This document shows, piece by piece, positions 18,197 to 28,698 of a DNA stretch of 64,000 bases (position 1 is the first letter of the stretch; every line of letters starts with the position of its first letter). Location: positions 2,666,001 through 2,730,000 of the forward strand of contig NZ_CP180191.1 of the NCBI RefSeq assembly GCF_047549485.1. Reading direction: 5' to 3'. The notes under the pieces were generated by a model that worked only from the letters and a program-made list of their open reading frames with translations, was not told the DNA's origin and did no database searches. Made by a program: the position numbers and the translations under genes. The DNA is from Piscinibacterium candidicorallinum (GTDB lineage: Bacteria; Pseudomonadota; Gammaproteobacteria; Burkholderiales; Burkholderiaceae_C).

Positions 18197-18223
18197 CAAA
18201 ACGGGCCGGCAAGCCGGCCCGTT
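18197..18223 (-). terminator. Intrinsic terminator of sucCD
   Basis: On the minus strand AACGGGCCGGC / GCCGGCCCGTT forms an 11-base stem with a 2-3 base turn (18201-18222) followed by TTTTGCTT. It lies 27 bases past the sucD stop. Confidence 0.85.
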
Positions 18224-18249
18224 CGCATTCGCCCGAAGACGCTACGGGA

Positions 18250-19143
18250 TCAGAGGAGGCTCTTGAGCAGGCGGCCCATCTCTGAGGGGTTGCGTGTGAC
18301 CTTGAAACCGCACTCTTCCATGATGGCGAGCTTGGCGTCGGCGGTATCTGCACCGCCAGAGATCAGTGCGCCGGCATGGCCCATGCGCTTGCCCGGGGGA
18401 GCAGTCACGCCGGCAATGAAGCCGACGATGGGCTTTTTCATGTTGGCCTTGCACCAGCGCGCAGCTTCAGCTTCGTCCGGGCCACCGATTTCGCCGATCA
18501 TGATGACGGCATCGGTATCGGGGTCATCGTTGAAGGCTTGCATCACGTCGATGTGCTTCAGACCATTGATGGGGTCACCGCCGATACCCACGGCAGAGGA
18601 CTGACCCAGACCGATTTCGGTCAGCTGCGCCACCGCTTCGTAGGTAAGCGTTCCGGAGCGGCTCACCACGCCAATGCGGCCCTTGCGGTGGATGTGGCCC
18701 GGCATGATGCCGATCTTGATTTCCTCGGGCGTGATCAGCCCCGGGCAGTTGGGACCGAGCAGCAGGGTCTTCTTGCCGCCCTTGGCTTCCTTGGCTTTCA
18801 TCTTGTTTCGCACTTCGAGCATGTCGCGCACGGGAATGCCCTCCGTGATGCAGATCACGAGGTCCAGATCAGCCTCGACGGCCTCCCAGATCGCTGCCGC
18901 AGCACCTGCGGGCGGCACGTAGATCACGCTGACGTTTGCGCCTTCCTTTTGCTTGGCCTCGGCCACGCTGGCATAGATGGGGATCTCGGAGAACTTTTCG
19001 CCGGCCTTTTTCGGGTTCACGCCGGCCACAAAAGCATTCTTGCCGTTGGCATAGGCCTGGCAGCCGAGGGTATGGAACTGACCGGTCTTGCCGGTGATGC
19101 CCTGGGTGATGACGCGCGTGTCTTTGTTGATGTAAATGGACAT
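18250..19143 (-). CDS. sucD: Succinyl-CoA synthetase (ADP-forming) alpha subunit
   Basis: 297 residues from ATG 19143 with GGAG 7 bases upstream; the longer frame upstream lies inside sucC. SucD binds CoA and carries the phosphorylated histidine of the TCA-cycle enzyme that makes ATP or GTP from succinyl-CoA. Seen: the N-terminal Rossmann CoA site (VITQGITGKTGQFHT), LLGPNCPGLI, GVVSRSGTLTYEA, GEIGG and the active-site loop GKRMGHAGALISG with the phospho-His. It follows sucC after 13 bases, forming one transcript. Confidence 0.98.
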   Translation of the reverse strand: MSIYINKDTRVITQGITGKTGQFHTLGCQAYANGKNAFVAGVNPKKAGEKFSEIPIYASVAEAKQKEGANVSVIYVPPAGAAAAIWEAVEADLDLVICITEGIPVRDMLEVRNKMKAKEAKGGKKTLLLGPNCPGLITPEEIKIGIMPGHIHRKGRIGVVSRSGTLTYEAVAQLTEIGLGQSSAVGIGGDPINGLKHIDVMQAFNDDPDTDAVIMIGEIGGPDEAEAARWCKANMKKPIVGFIAGVTAPPGKRMGHAGALISGGADTADAKLAIMEECGFKVTRNPSEMGRLLKSLL

Positions 19144-19156
19144 GGAGGGCTCCGGA

Positions 19157-20317
<1,161 letters not shown>

Positions 20318-20548
20318 GGGATTGGTTCCGTGGAAGGTCCTGTGGGATGAACTTGTCTTGGGCGCGACGTGCGCGCCTGATGGACGATGCCCGACTCGGC
20401 ATCATCGGCAATTCGCGGGCGGCAGTTTAGCGGGGCGGCTGATTCGGCTTTCGCCCGCTGTTTGTGTGCGCCGCAAACTTAGTTGTGCGGGCTGACGTCA
20501 GCATTACGGTCGAACCGTCGTCGCGCCAACCGGTGTTCCGCCAACCGA

Positions 20549-21142
20549 TCAGCCCACGGCATCGGGGCCGGTCGGGCCGCGATACCAGCGCGGATAGAAC
20601 TCGCGCACAGCGGGCGCGTCCGTCCGCAGTGCGTGGCAACGGTCGAGTTGGAAGGGTTGAACGGACTGCTCCTCAGCTGCGGACGCGTCACGGGTGTCGA
20701 GCACCACGCCAGCGTAAGCCTGAATGACCGCGGTCGGCAGCAGTGTGGCCAGCTCGGTGATGTGGGTGCAGCCTGCCACCCCGCCGAGGCGCGTTTTCAC
20801 GGCGTCGCGAAAGCCCCGCATCAGATTCAGGCCGACCAACTGCCCGTACGCCGGGCCGATGGTGTTGCAGTAGCCCGGATAGGGCACCGAGACGGACTCC
20901 GCCCGAGCGGCCACGATGTTCAGCGCACGGTCGATCGTGAGCGTCAAAAGCATGTCATGGACAGGTTCGTTGGCCGCGCGCAAGCCGCTTGCAAGGCGAA
21001 AGTCCACCGACTTCACGTCCACGAGGCGGGCTTCAAAGTCCCACAGGCCGTCGCTGCGCTCGTACGCATCAATTCGGATGGTTCGCGTGTGATGGTGGCG
21101 CCGAGTCGGTTGGGCGGGTGCAAGACGTTCAGACGTACTCAT
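20549..21142 (-). CDS. DUF2889 domain-containing protein
   Basis: 197 residues. The family core is readable: HTRTIRIDAYERSDGLWDFEARLVDVK, PVHDMLLTLTIDR, PGYCNTIGPAYGQLVGLNLMRGFRDAVKTRLGGVAGCTHI and TAVIQAYAGVV. Function is unknown; two conserved Cys and several His (HHHTR, GCTH) might bind metal, which is inference. No clear ribosome site. It sits between recX and sucC on the same strand, a position this family commonly occupies in Burkholderiales, as I recall. Confidence 0.85.
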   Translation of the reverse strand: MSTSERLAPAQPTRRHHHTRTIRIDAYERSDGLWDFEARLVDVKSVDFRLASGLRAANEPVHDMLLTLTIDRALNIVAARAESVSVPYPGYCNTIGPAYGQLVGLNLMRGFRDAVKTRLGGVAGCTHITELATLLPTAVIQAYAGVVLDTRDASAAEEQSVQPFQLDRCHALRTDAPAVREFYPRWYRGPTGPDAVG

Positions 21143-21223
21143 GCGTTGAGTGTATGGGCGCCGAACCCGCCATTCGCGGCATGGCGCTTGGCCCGCGGCG
21201 CGCGGCAGGCCGATTCGGAGCTG

Positions 21224-21826
21224 TTACGCGGCGTCGCTGTCGCGGACGACGCGATAGCAGACCTCGCTGGCAAACCCGCGCGACTGGAGAAAGCGCAGCT
21301 GCTTTGCGCGCTCTGCGGGCGTGGCTGCAGGCTGACCGAATTTGCGCTGCCAGACCTCACGGGCCCGTTCGAGCTCGGTGTCCTTCAACTGTGACTGCGT
21401 TTGGGCCAGCACCTCGGCACCGACACCCTGCTGACGCAGTTCCATCATCACGCGAGCCGTGCCATAGCGCTGGCCGCGGCGGTGGCTGAGGCTTGCGGCG
21501 AAGCGTGCATCCGACAGAAGCCCTTTGGCAACGAGTTGGTCCAGTACACGCTCTACGGCGGCTTCGTCTTGTCCGGCAACCAGGGCATGCAGCGCCAACT
21601 TCCGAGCGAGTTCACTGCGGCTGTGCTCGCGGCGGCTCAAGTAGCCAATGGCTCGGGCCAGCAGGCTGGGTCCCGCGCGCCGCGGGCTTGCTGCGGCTTC
21701 GGCGGCATTTCCTTCCGGGGTGCAACGGTCGATTGACGCGGTTTCAAACTGTTCAAATCCGTTGTCATCGTCGGCACGGCTGCCCGGACGCCGCGCAGCT
21801 GGGCGCTTGAGAGAGCTTCGGTTCAT
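21224..21826 (-). CDS. recX: Regulatory protein RecX
   Basis: 200 residues. RecX limits RecA filament growth. The first 50 or so residues are a variable, probably disordered extension; the RecX core starts at ARAIGYLSRREHSRSELARKL and shows the three-helix repeats (VLDQLVAKGLLSDARFAASLSHRRGQRYG, VMMELRQQGV, LERAREVWQRKFG, RLQ-type end FLQSRGFASEVCYRVV). Located 256 bases downstream of recA on the same strand, as usual. The start codon lacks a good ribosome site, so the exact N-terminus is uncertain. Confidence 0.92.
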   Translation of the reverse strand: MNRSSLKRPAARRPGSRADDDNGFEQFETASIDRCTPEGNAAEAAASPRRAGPSLLARAIGYLSRREHSRSELARKLALHALVAGQDEAAVERVLDQLVAKGLLSDARFAASLSHRRGQRYGTARVMMELRQQGVGAEVLAQTQSQLKDTELERAREVWQRKFGQPAATPAERAKQLRFLQSRGFASEVCYRVVRDSDAA

Positions 21827-22082
21827 CGCGCAAGCCGCCGGGGCACAGGAACCTCAGCGAGTCGTGTGAAGGAGAGCACCATGGCGCATGAACGCCCGGC
21901 GGCTGCGCGATGACCCAAGAACGGGAGGCTGGTCGGCCGCTCGGAAGTTGTACATGAGCTCAACGATCAATAGATAAACGAGAACCGATAAGTCTCTCAG
22001 ATCGAATTTGCATCAGTTGCAACCCGCTCAGGGCCGGCAGCCCAGCACCGTTTGCAGGCGCCGGGCTCCAAGCCTGCCCGAA

Positions 22083-23183
22083 TCAGGCTTCCTTGGCGGG
22101 ACGCTGGCGCGGCTTGACGGGCGCCTGCTCGTCGTTGGCGGCGTCCGGGCCCTTTTGGGCGGGATCGGCGCTGCGCAGCGTGATCCCGTAGTGGGCGCGG
22201 ATCTTGTTCTCGATTTCCAGGGCGAGTTCTGGACGCTCACGCAGGTATTCGCGGGTATTGTCCTTGCCCTGGCCAATCCGATTGCCGCCGTAGCTGTACC
22301 AGGCGCCGCTCTTCTCGACGATGTTCAGGTTGGCGCCGAGATCGATGATCTCGCCTTCGCGGCTGGTGCCCTCGCCGTAGAGGATGTCGAAGTCGGCCTG
22401 CTTGAAAGGGGGCGAAACCTTGTTCTTGACCACCTTCACGCGGGTTTCGTTGCCGATGTGCTCTTCACCCTTCTTGATGGAGCCGACGCGGCGGATGTCC
22501 AGACGCACGGAGGCATAGAACTTGAGCGCGTTGCCACCGGTGGTGGTTTCCGGGCTGCCGAACATCACGCCAATCTTCATGCGGATCTGGTTGATGAAGA
22601 TCACCATGCAGTTGGTGCGCTTGATGGTGCCCGTGAGCTTGCGCAGGGCCTGGCTCATGAGGCGCGCCTGCAGGCCGGGCAGGCTGTCGCCCATTTCGCC
22701 TTCGATTTCAGCCTTGGGCACGAGCGCGGCGACTGAGTCCACCACGATCAGGTCCACGCTGCCGGAACGCACGAGCGCGTCAGCGATTTCGAGGGCCTGT
22801 TCGCCCGTATCCGGCTGGGAGATCAGCAGCTCATTCAGGTCCACGCCCAGCTTTTCTGCGTAGCTGGTGTCCAGAGCGTGCTCGGCGTCGATGAAGGCGC
22901 ACGTGCCGCCCAGGCGCTGCATCTCAGAGACGACCTGCAAGGTGAGCGTGGTCTTGCCGGAGGACTCCGGGCCGTAGATTTCCACCACACGCCCGCGCGG
23001 CAAGCCACCAACGCCCAGCGCGATGTCCAGACCCAGGCTGCCGGTGGAGACGACCTCGATTTCCTCGCGCTCGGCACCGTCGCCCAGCTTCATGATCGAG
23101 CCCTTGCCGAATTGCTTTTCGATCTGGGCCAGCGCTGCGGCCAGTGCCTTGGCCTTTTCAGCCGGGTTCGTCTTGGTGTCCAT
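22083..23183 (-). CDS. recA: Recombinase A
   Basis: 366 residues from ATG 23183 (AAGGA 7 bases upstream); an upstream in-frame start at 23294 adds an implausible 37 residues. The sequence is near-textbook: KQFGKGSIMKLGD, Walker A GPESSGKTT at 71-79, Walker B LIVVDSVAALVPKAE, loop L1 (SLPGLQARLMSQALRKL), IFINQIRMKIGVMFGSPETTTGGNAL (L2) and a C-terminal acidic/basic tail. RecA forms the ATP-dependent filament for homologous recombination and induces the SOS response. A LexA-type box lies upstream at 23370-23385. Confidence 0.99.
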   Translation of the reverse strand: MDTKTNPAEKAKALAAALAQIEKQFGKGSIMKLGDGAEREEIEVVSTGSLGLDIALGVGGLPRGRVVEIYGPESSGKTTLTLQVVSEMQRLGGTCAFIDAEHALDTSYAEKLGVDLNELLISQPDTGEQALEIADALVRSGSVDLIVVDSVAALVPKAEIEGEMGDSLPGLQARLMSQALRKLTGTIKRTNCMVIFINQIRMKIGVMFGSPETTTGGNALKFYASVRLDIRRVGSIKKGEEHIGNETRVKVVKNKVSPPFKQADFDILYGEGTSREGEIIDLGANLNIVEKSGAWYSYGGNRIGQGKDNTREYLRERPELALEIENKIRAHYGITLRSADPAQKGPDAANDEQAPVKPRQRPAKEA

Positions 23184-23369
23184 GATGCGTCCTTCTAGGG
23201 GGTGGATGATCGCGCCGGCTGCACGGCTGGCCTTGCGGTCATCCGAGGAGGCGGGCACTTTAGCTGAGCCGGCGGCGGGGAACGATTCACTCATTGCTTG
23301 ACGCTCCGGGATGTACTGGGCCTGGTGAGCCAGACCCTTTCACGGCGTTGATCTGGTTTCTTGCACAGG

Positions 23370-23385
23370 CTGTTGATTCGTACAG
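23370..23385 (-). promoter_or_regulatory. Candidate LexA (SOS) box upstream of recA
   Basis: CTGTTGATTCGTACAG has the CTGT-N8-ACAG form of the proteobacterial LexA operator, and on the minus strand it reads TACTGTACGAATCAACAG, matching the left half-site extension. It is about 187 bases before the recA start, further than in E. coli, so the recA leader is long or the box also serves the divergent response-regulator gene. Confidence 0.6.
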
Positions 23386-23697
23386 TAACTGTGTTTTTAA
23401 CAGGGTGCAAGCGGCCTGGCGATCATGCCGTGGCTACCCGCTCGCGTGTTGCATCGGCCCGACATGGCGGTGCACTCCACGCTTGCGCGGGCACGGAGCG
23501 GCTGGATGCCGCGCGCACGGTGCGTGAACGCGGCTTGATCCACCGCAGTAGCTGCCCAAACCGCAGATCGGGTGTGCACTGACACAACACCGGGGCATCG
23601 ATACACTGAGTTCACAAAGCCGACCTGCCGGGCCGCCGCGCGCCTTTCGCGCCGCCGCGCCGCACCGATGCAGGCGAAAAAACAACGAGGAGACTGC

Positions 23698-24363
23698 ATG
23701 CGCATCCTGCTGGCGGAAGATGATCCCGTGCTGGCCGACGGATTGCTGCGCTCGCTGCGCCGCGCCGGCTATGCGGTGGATGCCGTGGCCTCCGGGACGG
23801 AAGCGGACTACGCCCTGTCCACGCAGGAGTTCGATCTTCTGATCCTCGATCTGGGCCTGCCCAAGATGAGCGGTCTGGATGTGCTGCGCCGCCTGCGCGG
23901 GCGCGACAGCCGCTTGCCGGTACTGATCCTGACGGCGGCGGACAGCGTCGATGCGCGCGTGAAGGGTCTGGACCTCGGTGCAGACGATTACATGGCCAAG
24001 CCCTTTGCGCTGGAGGAACTGGAAGCCCGCGTCCGCGCGCTGGTGCGGCGTGGCGCCGGCGGCGGCCCCACCCTGCTGCGCCACGGCGCACTGGCCTTTG
24101 ATCAAGTGGGGCGTGTGGCCTACATCAACGACAAGATGGTGGATCTGTCCGCCCGCGAGATCGGCCTGCTTGAGGTGCTGCTCTCGCGCGCAGGGCGCCT
24201 AGTGAGCAAGCAGCAGCTGGTGGATCACCTCTGCGAATGGGGCGAGGAAGTTTCCAACAACGCCATCGAGGTCTACGTACACCGCCTGCGCAAGAAGATC
24301 GAGACCGAAGGCGTTCGCATTGCCACGGTTCGGGGTCTGGGCTACTGCCTGGAGAAGGTCTAG
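23698..24363 (+). CDS. OmpR/QseB-type response regulator
   Basis: 221 residues from ATG 23698, GAGGAG 7 bases upstream. Receiver domain: MRILLAEDDPVL with the acidic pocket, phospho-acceptor Asp in LLILDLGLP (residue about 51), LTAAD and the conserved Lys in DDYMAKPF. DNA-binding winged helix: LSAREIGLLEVLLSRAGRLVS, NAIEVYVHRLRKKIE and GVRIATVRGLGYCLEK. It activates or represses genes once phosphorylated by its kinase. The partner kinase gene begins 131 bases downstream on the same strand. Confidence 0.96.
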   Translation: MRILLAEDDPVLADGLLRSLRRAGYAVDAVASGTEADYALSTQEFDLLILDLGLPKMSGLDVLRRLRGRDSRLPVLILTAADSVDARVKGLDLGADDYMAKPFALEELEARVRALVRRGAGGGPTLLRHGALAFDQVGRVAYINDKMVDLSAREIGLLEVLLSRAGRLVSKQQLVDHLCEWGEEVSNNAIEVYVHRLRKKIETEGVRIATVRGLGYCLEKV

Positions 24364-24494
24364 CGATACGCTCGGTGCTGTAGTTGGTGCAGCGGCCTGA
24401 GCGTCCGCCCCGGCACATTCGGCAGGCGCGCGTGCCGCACCGAGTCCGCCAGATTGCCCTGCCCGCCCCGCCGTTCTGAATTTCACCGAGCCCC

Positions 24495-26165
24495 ATGAGC
24501 GAAGGCCTGCCCGCCGAAGACCGCCCGCCAGGCGCTGCAGCCGACGCTGCCGGCGCCTCGGCGGCGCGCGCAAGCTGGGCAGCGCGGCACGGCGGCGCCC
24601 GCCGTCGCATCGATCTGGAACCCACCGGTGTCATCGAGGCCCCGCCGCCGCCTGCGGACGGCCCCAAGCCCGCGCGCTCCCTGTTCGGGCAGATCATGAT
24701 CTGGGTGCTGATGCCCCTGCTGCTGCTCTGGCCGCTGGGTGTGGCGCTGACCTACCCGATTGCGCAGGCGATTGGCAGCGGGCCCTTCGACCGCAGCCTT
24801 GAAGTGGCTACCGAAGCGCTGGCCGAGCAGGTGCGGCGGGTGGGCACCAACCCCGTCGCGCTGGCCGAACTGGGCCGCCGGCTCGTCCGCAGCGACGCCG
24901 AATCTCCGCAGATCTTCCAGGTGCGGCAGGCCGACGGCGACAACCTCGCCGGCGACCCGAGCCTGCCGATGCCGCGGGTGAACGACGACCCCAGCGAAGC
25001 CGAGCCGGGGCGCATCTACCTGCAGGACCTGCGCTTCTTCGATGACGACTGGCGTGTGGCCTACACCTGGGTCGAGCTGCCGCGCGGCTTGTCTGCCCCA
25101 GGCACGCGCAGCAACGCCGCCGATACGCCCGAAGCCGCCGCAAACGACGCCGCGAACCCAGCCTACGTGCTGGTGCAGGTGGCCGAGAGCAGCGTCAAGC
25201 GCCGGGCGCTCGCCCGCGAAATCCTTCAGGGCGTGTCCATCCCTCAGCTGGTGATGCTGCCGATTGCCGTGCTGCTGATCTGGCTCGGGCTGGCGCGCGG
25301 CATCCAGCCGCTCGATGTGATCTCGGACAAGCTGCGTGACCGCGGCGCGGCGAACCTCACGCCGATCGACCTGCGCGAAGCGCCCACGGAACTCGCACCC
25401 CTGGTGGCGGCGTTCAACAACGTGCTGGTGCGGCTGGACGAGAACATCGCCAACCAGCGTCGCTTCGTGGCCGACGCCGCGCACCAGCTGAAGACGCCGC
25501 TGGCCGGCCTGCGCATGCAGGCAGAGCTGGCCATGCGCGAGTCCTCGCGCGAGGAACTGGAACGCAGCCTGAAGCAGATCGCGCGCGGCAGCCAGCAGGC
25601 CTCGCGCCTGGCCACGCAGCTGCTGAGTCTGGCGCGCGCGGAGAATCAGGCCGCCACGCACGAGCCGCTGGAGCCGGTGGATCTCGTCGCCCTGGCCAGC
25701 GAAGTGACGGCCGACTGGGTGCCCGAGGCCCTGCAGCGCGGCCATGACCTGGGATTCGAGACCTCTGACGAGGACGTGCGCGTGCTGGCTGCGCCCACCA
25801 TGCTGCGCGAGCTGCTCAAGAACCTGATCGACAACGCCCTGCGCTATACGCCGGTGGCGCCGGGACGGCCGGGGCACATCACGGTGCGCGTCTGGCACCA
25901 GCCCGTGCCCATGCTGGAGGTGGAAGACAGCGGCCCGGGCATTCCTGAGAGCGAGCGCGAGCGGGTGCTGGAGCCCTTCTATCGGATTCTGGGTGGCAAC
26001 ACCGACGGCAGCGGGTTGGGTCTGGCGATCGTGCGCGAGATCGTGCGCCAGCACGGCGCCGATCTGCGCCTGATGGACCCGGCGCACGGCGGCAGCGGGC
26101 TGGTGGTGCGCATCATCTTTACCGCCGGCGCCAGCAACGAGCCGATTCCGGTGGTGGAGGCCTGA
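24495..26165 (+). CDS. TctE/QseC-like sensor histidine kinase
   Basis: 556 residues. A long, Ala/Pro-rich disordered N-terminus (about 70 residues) precedes the first membrane helix (IMIWVLMPLLLLWPLGVAL). A periplasmic sensor of the two-component-kinase N-terminal type follows, then a second helix near 250-270 (LVMLPIAVLLIWLGLA), a HAMP-like linker, HisKA with the phospho-His in ADAAHQLKTPLAGLR, and HATPase_c boxes N (LKNLIDNALRY), G1 (VEDSGPGIPE) and G2 (TDGSGLGLAIV). It phosphorylates the adjacent response regulator. The periplasmic ligand is not evident; TctE relatives sense tricarboxylates. No ribosome site is obvious at the ATG. Confidence 0.94.
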   Translation: MSEGLPAEDRPPGAAADAAGASAARASWAARHGGARRRIDLEPTGVIEAPPPPADGPKPARSLFGQIMIWVLMPLLLLWPLGVALTYPIAQAIGSGPFDRSLEVATEALAEQVRRVGTNPVALAELGRRLVRSDAESPQIFQVRQADGDNLAGDPSLPMPRVNDDPSEAEPGRIYLQDLRFFDDDWRVAYTWVELPRGLSAPGTRSNAADTPEAAANDAANPAYVLVQVAESSVKRRALAREILQGVSIPQLVMLPIAVLLIWLGLARGIQPLDVISDKLRDRGAANLTPIDLREAPTELAPLVAAFNNVLVRLDENIANQRRFVADAAHQLKTPLAGLRMQAELAMRESSREELERSLKQIARGSQQASRLATQLLSLARAENQAATHEPLEPVDLVALASEVTADWVPEALQRGHDLGFETSDEDVRVLAAPTMLRELLKNLIDNALRYTPVAPGRPGHITVRVWHQPVPMLEVEDSGPGIPESERERVLEPFYRILGGNTDGSGLGLAIVREIVRQHGADLRLMDPAHGGSGLVVRIIFTAGASNEPIPVVEA

Positions 26166-26284
26166 GGGTGTCGCTCCGCCCCGATGCTTGAGGCCGGGGC
26201 AGAACAGGCCACCGACAGGCCGGCGTGCGCGCACACCTTGGCAGGCGCGTTCCGAGGCACTTTCCAGACCTCTCTCAGCGTGAG

Positions 26285-26343
26285 ATGCAACGTAGATTCT
26301 TCGCCCGAAAAATGGCCAAGATCCGCGCACCACAAGCGGAAAG
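26285..26343 (-). repeat. Dispersed repeat, copy R5 (diverged)
   Basis: Matches R4 in layout: ATTCTTC, AAATGGCC, GATCCGCGCACCACAAGCGG (core with two mismatches) and GAAAG. It lies 20 kb from the other copies, so the family is dispersed and not one local duplication. Confidence 0.55.
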
Positions 26344-26369
26344 TGGCCAATTGACTCCTTCAAACCCTG

Positions 26370-26405
26370 ATTGAAAATAAATACTTTTTTTGAGTTCTTT
26401 TCAAT
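26370..26405. promoter_or_regulatory. AT-rich inverted repeat, possible operator or terminator
   Basis: ATTGAAAA (26370-26377) and TTTTCAAT (26398-26405) are perfect inverted arms with 20 AT-rich bases, including a run of seven T, between them. It could end the histidine-kinase transcript or be a regulator site or promoter-proximal element for the transporter. Confidence 0.3.
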
Positions 26406-26814
26406 AGAAGTTTGAAAATATCAGCTGTGATGGCCACTGCTTGCGCCTCGAGACCTGGTGGCCTAGCCCATCGCCGCGCCGGACTGCGACTGGCTGCGCG
26501 ACCCGCGGCAGGCCGCAACAGGGTCCGCTAAAAAAATTCCGCCACGGGAAGGGCCCGCCGAGACACTTTTTGCTGCAGCGCAATATGCGCCGGCGCTCGC
26601 TGCGCCCTTCAAGACGCCCGCAACGGTGTTGACCCCGCAGACAACGCCTTGCAAACACGCTGCAAATGCCACCAAGTGCTTCGAACCCGCAGCCAAATTG
26701 CTGCAACGCAGCGTAAGTTGTAAGTCAGTTTCCAGCAAGGGCTATGTAAGGGGTTCTCCCTAGGCTTCAACCCATGGTCCCGCGACCGGGGCTGCTTTCA
26801 AGGAGTAGGGAGAC

Positions 26815-28488
26815 ATGGCAACAACCACAGTAGGCGCGGGCTCAGCCGCTCGCCCGATGTCGCCGGAGGAAAAGAAGGTCATCCTCGCGTCGTCACTGGG
26901 CACGGTGTTCGAGTGGTACGACTTTTATCTGTTCGGCGTGCTCACAGCGATCATCGGCGCGCAGTTCTTTGCACCGCTGGACCCGTCCACACGCGACATC
27001 TTCACCCTGCTGGCCTTCGCCGCCGGCTTTGCGGTGCGGCCCTTCGGCGCGCTGGTCTTCGGACGCCTGGGCGATCTGGTGGGGCGCAAGTACACGTTCC
27101 TGGTCACCATCCTGCTGATGGGCCTGTCCACCTTCGTGGTGGCCTTCCTGCCGGGCTACGCCAGCTGGGGCATTGCCGCGCCGATCATCCTGATCAGCCT
27201 GCGCCTCTTGCAGGGTCTTGCTCTGGGTGGTGAGTACGGCGGTGCCGCCACCTACGTGGCCGAGCACGCACCGATGGGCCGCCGCGGCGCCTACACGGCC
27301 TGGATCCAGACCACCGCCACCGTGGGCCTGATGCTTGCGCTGATGGTGATCCTGGGCACCCGCCTCACAATCGGCGAGAAGGAATTTGCCGACTGGGGCT
27401 GGCGTGTGCCCTACGCCTTCTCTGGCATCCTGCTTCTCGTGTCCATATGGATCCGCATGCAACTGAGCGAATCGCCCGCCTTTGCCCGCATGAAGGCTGA
27501 AGGCAAGACCTCCAAGGCGCCGCTATCCGAGTCCTTCGGCCAGTGGAAAAACCTGAAGGTCGTGCTGCTCGCGCTGCTGGGCCTGACGGCCGGCCAGGCC
27601 GTGGTCTGGTACACGGGCCAGTTCTACGCCTTGTTCTTCCTGCAGACCTACCTGAAGGTGGACGGTGCGACGGCCAACATCCTGATCGCGCTCTCGCTGA
27701 TCATCGGCACGCCCTTCTTCCTGCTGTTCGGCTCGCTGTCGGACAAGATCGGCCGCAAGCCCATCATCATGGCCGGCTGCCTGATTGCCGCGCTGACCTA
27801 CTTCCCGCTGTTCAAGGCCCTGACGCACTACGCCAACCCCAAGCTCGAGGCCGCCATCGCAGCCGCCCCGATCAAGGTCGAGGCCGACCCCGCCACCTGC
27901 AGCTTCCAGTTCAACCCGACCGGCACGGCCAAGTTCACGAATGCCTGTGACCTCGCCACCGCTGCGCTGGCCAGCAAGGGGATCAGCTACGACAAGGTCG
28001 CCGCCGCGCCCGGCACGCCGGCCACCATCAAGGTGGGCGAGAAGGCCATCGTCGCCTACGACGGCAAGGCGCCGGACGCCAAGGAGCAGAAGGCCCGCTT
28101 CGACAAGGAGCTGACCGCGGCACTGGCCGAGGCCAAGTACCCCGCAAAGGCCGACCCGATCGCGCCGCTGTCCTTCAACTGGTTCATGATCGTGGCCATC
28201 CTGACCATCATGGTGATCTACGTGACCATGGTGTACGGCCCCATCGCGGCGATGCTGGTGGAGCTCTTCCCCACGCGGATCCGCTACACCTCGATGAGCT
28301 TGCCGTATCACATCGGCAACGGCTGGTTCGGCGGCTTCGTGCCGGCGATCGCGGCGGCCATCGTGCTGGCCCAGGGCAACATCTACGCCGGCCTCTGGTA
28401 CCCGATCGTGATCGCGGTCATGACCTTCGTGATCGGCACCCTGTTCGTCAAGGAGACGAAGGACGTGGACATCTACGCCCACGACTGA
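26815..28488 (+). CDS. MHS-family MFS transporter with a hydrophilic insert
   Basis: 557 residues against about 430-500 usual for the metabolite:H+ symporter (MHS) group. Opening GTVFEWYDFYLFG, the MFS loop motif GRLGDLVGRKYT, and RLLQGLALGGEYGGA are diagnostic of ProP/ShiA/KgtP-like symporters. Twelve membrane helices are expected. Between helices 8 and 9 (about residues 345-455) is an insert of roughly 110 hydrophilic residues, alanine- and lysine-rich, with two cysteines (TCSFQF, NACDLA). The substrate cannot be read; relatives move betaine, shikimate or dicarboxylates. Single-gene transcript with a strong terminator behind. Confidence 0.9.
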   Translation: MATTTVGAGSAARPMSPEEKKVILASSLGTVFEWYDFYLFGVLTAIIGAQFFAPLDPSTRDIFTLLAFAAGFAVRPFGALVFGRLGDLVGRKYTFLVTILLMGLSTFVVAFLPGYASWGIAAPIILISLRLLQGLALGGEYGGAATYVAEHAPMGRRGAYTAWIQTTATVGLMLALMVILGTRLTIGEKEFADWGWRVPYAFSGILLLVSIWIRMQLSESPAFARMKAEGKTSKAPLSESFGQWKNLKVVLLALLGLTAGQAVVWYTGQFYALFFLQTYLKVDGATANILIALSLIIGTPFFLLFGSLSDKIGRKPIIMAGCLIAALTYFPLFKALTHYANPKLEAAIAAAPIKVEADPATCSFQFNPTGTAKFTNACDLATAALASKGISYDKVAAAPGTPATIKVGEKAIVAYDGKAPDAKEQKARFDKELTAALAEAKYPAKADPIAPLSFNWFMIVAILTIMVIYVTMVYGPIAAMLVELFPTRIRYTSMSLPYHIGNGWFGGFVPAIAAAIVLAQGNIYAGLWYPIVIAVMTFVIGTLFVKETKDVDIYAHD

Positions 28489-28529
28489 GGCACACTCCTC
28501 CGGTCAGCACATGCCCGCTGACCCTTTGC

Positions 28530-28563
28530 AGCCCGCGCCCTGCCCAGGTCGCGGGCTTTTTTG
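28530..28563 (+). terminator. Intrinsic terminator of the MHS transporter gene
   Basis: GCCCGCG (28531-28537) and CGCGGGC (28550-28556), 12-base loop, then TTTTTT. It lies 42 bases after the transporter stop and ends about 20 bases before the tRNA. Confidence 0.85.
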
Positions 28564-28582
28564 TGCCATAATGTATTGCTCA

Positions 28583-28659
<77 letters not shown>

Positions 28660-28665
28660 GTCTGT

Positions 28666-28698
28666 AAGCGGCTCTCCACGTGGGAGCCGCTTTTCTTT
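28666..28698 (+). terminator. Intrinsic terminator of the tRNA
   Basis: AAGCGGCTC (28667-28675) pairs with GAGCCGCTT (28684-28692) around CACGTG, followed by TTTTCTTTT. It lies 8 bases past the CCA end. Confidence 0.85.

Larger units (their letters stand above)
26166..26814. other. Intergenic region upstream of the MHS transporter
   Basis: 649 bases with no supported gene. It contains repeat copy R5 (26285-26343), an AT-rich inverted repeat (26370-26405) and, at the right end, a strong ribosome site (GGAGTAGGGAG) before the transporter ATG. Confidence 0.5.

Noticed and set aside
18141..18200. Possible yybP-ykoY (Mn) riboswitch before TerC
   Set aside because: The leader is too short and lacks the conserved core motifs.
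24483..26363. Minus-strand frame of about 626 codons
   Set aside because: Runs antisense to the histidine kinase whose H, N and G boxes are unmistakable; its His/Arg-rich composition is the reverse-strand shadow.
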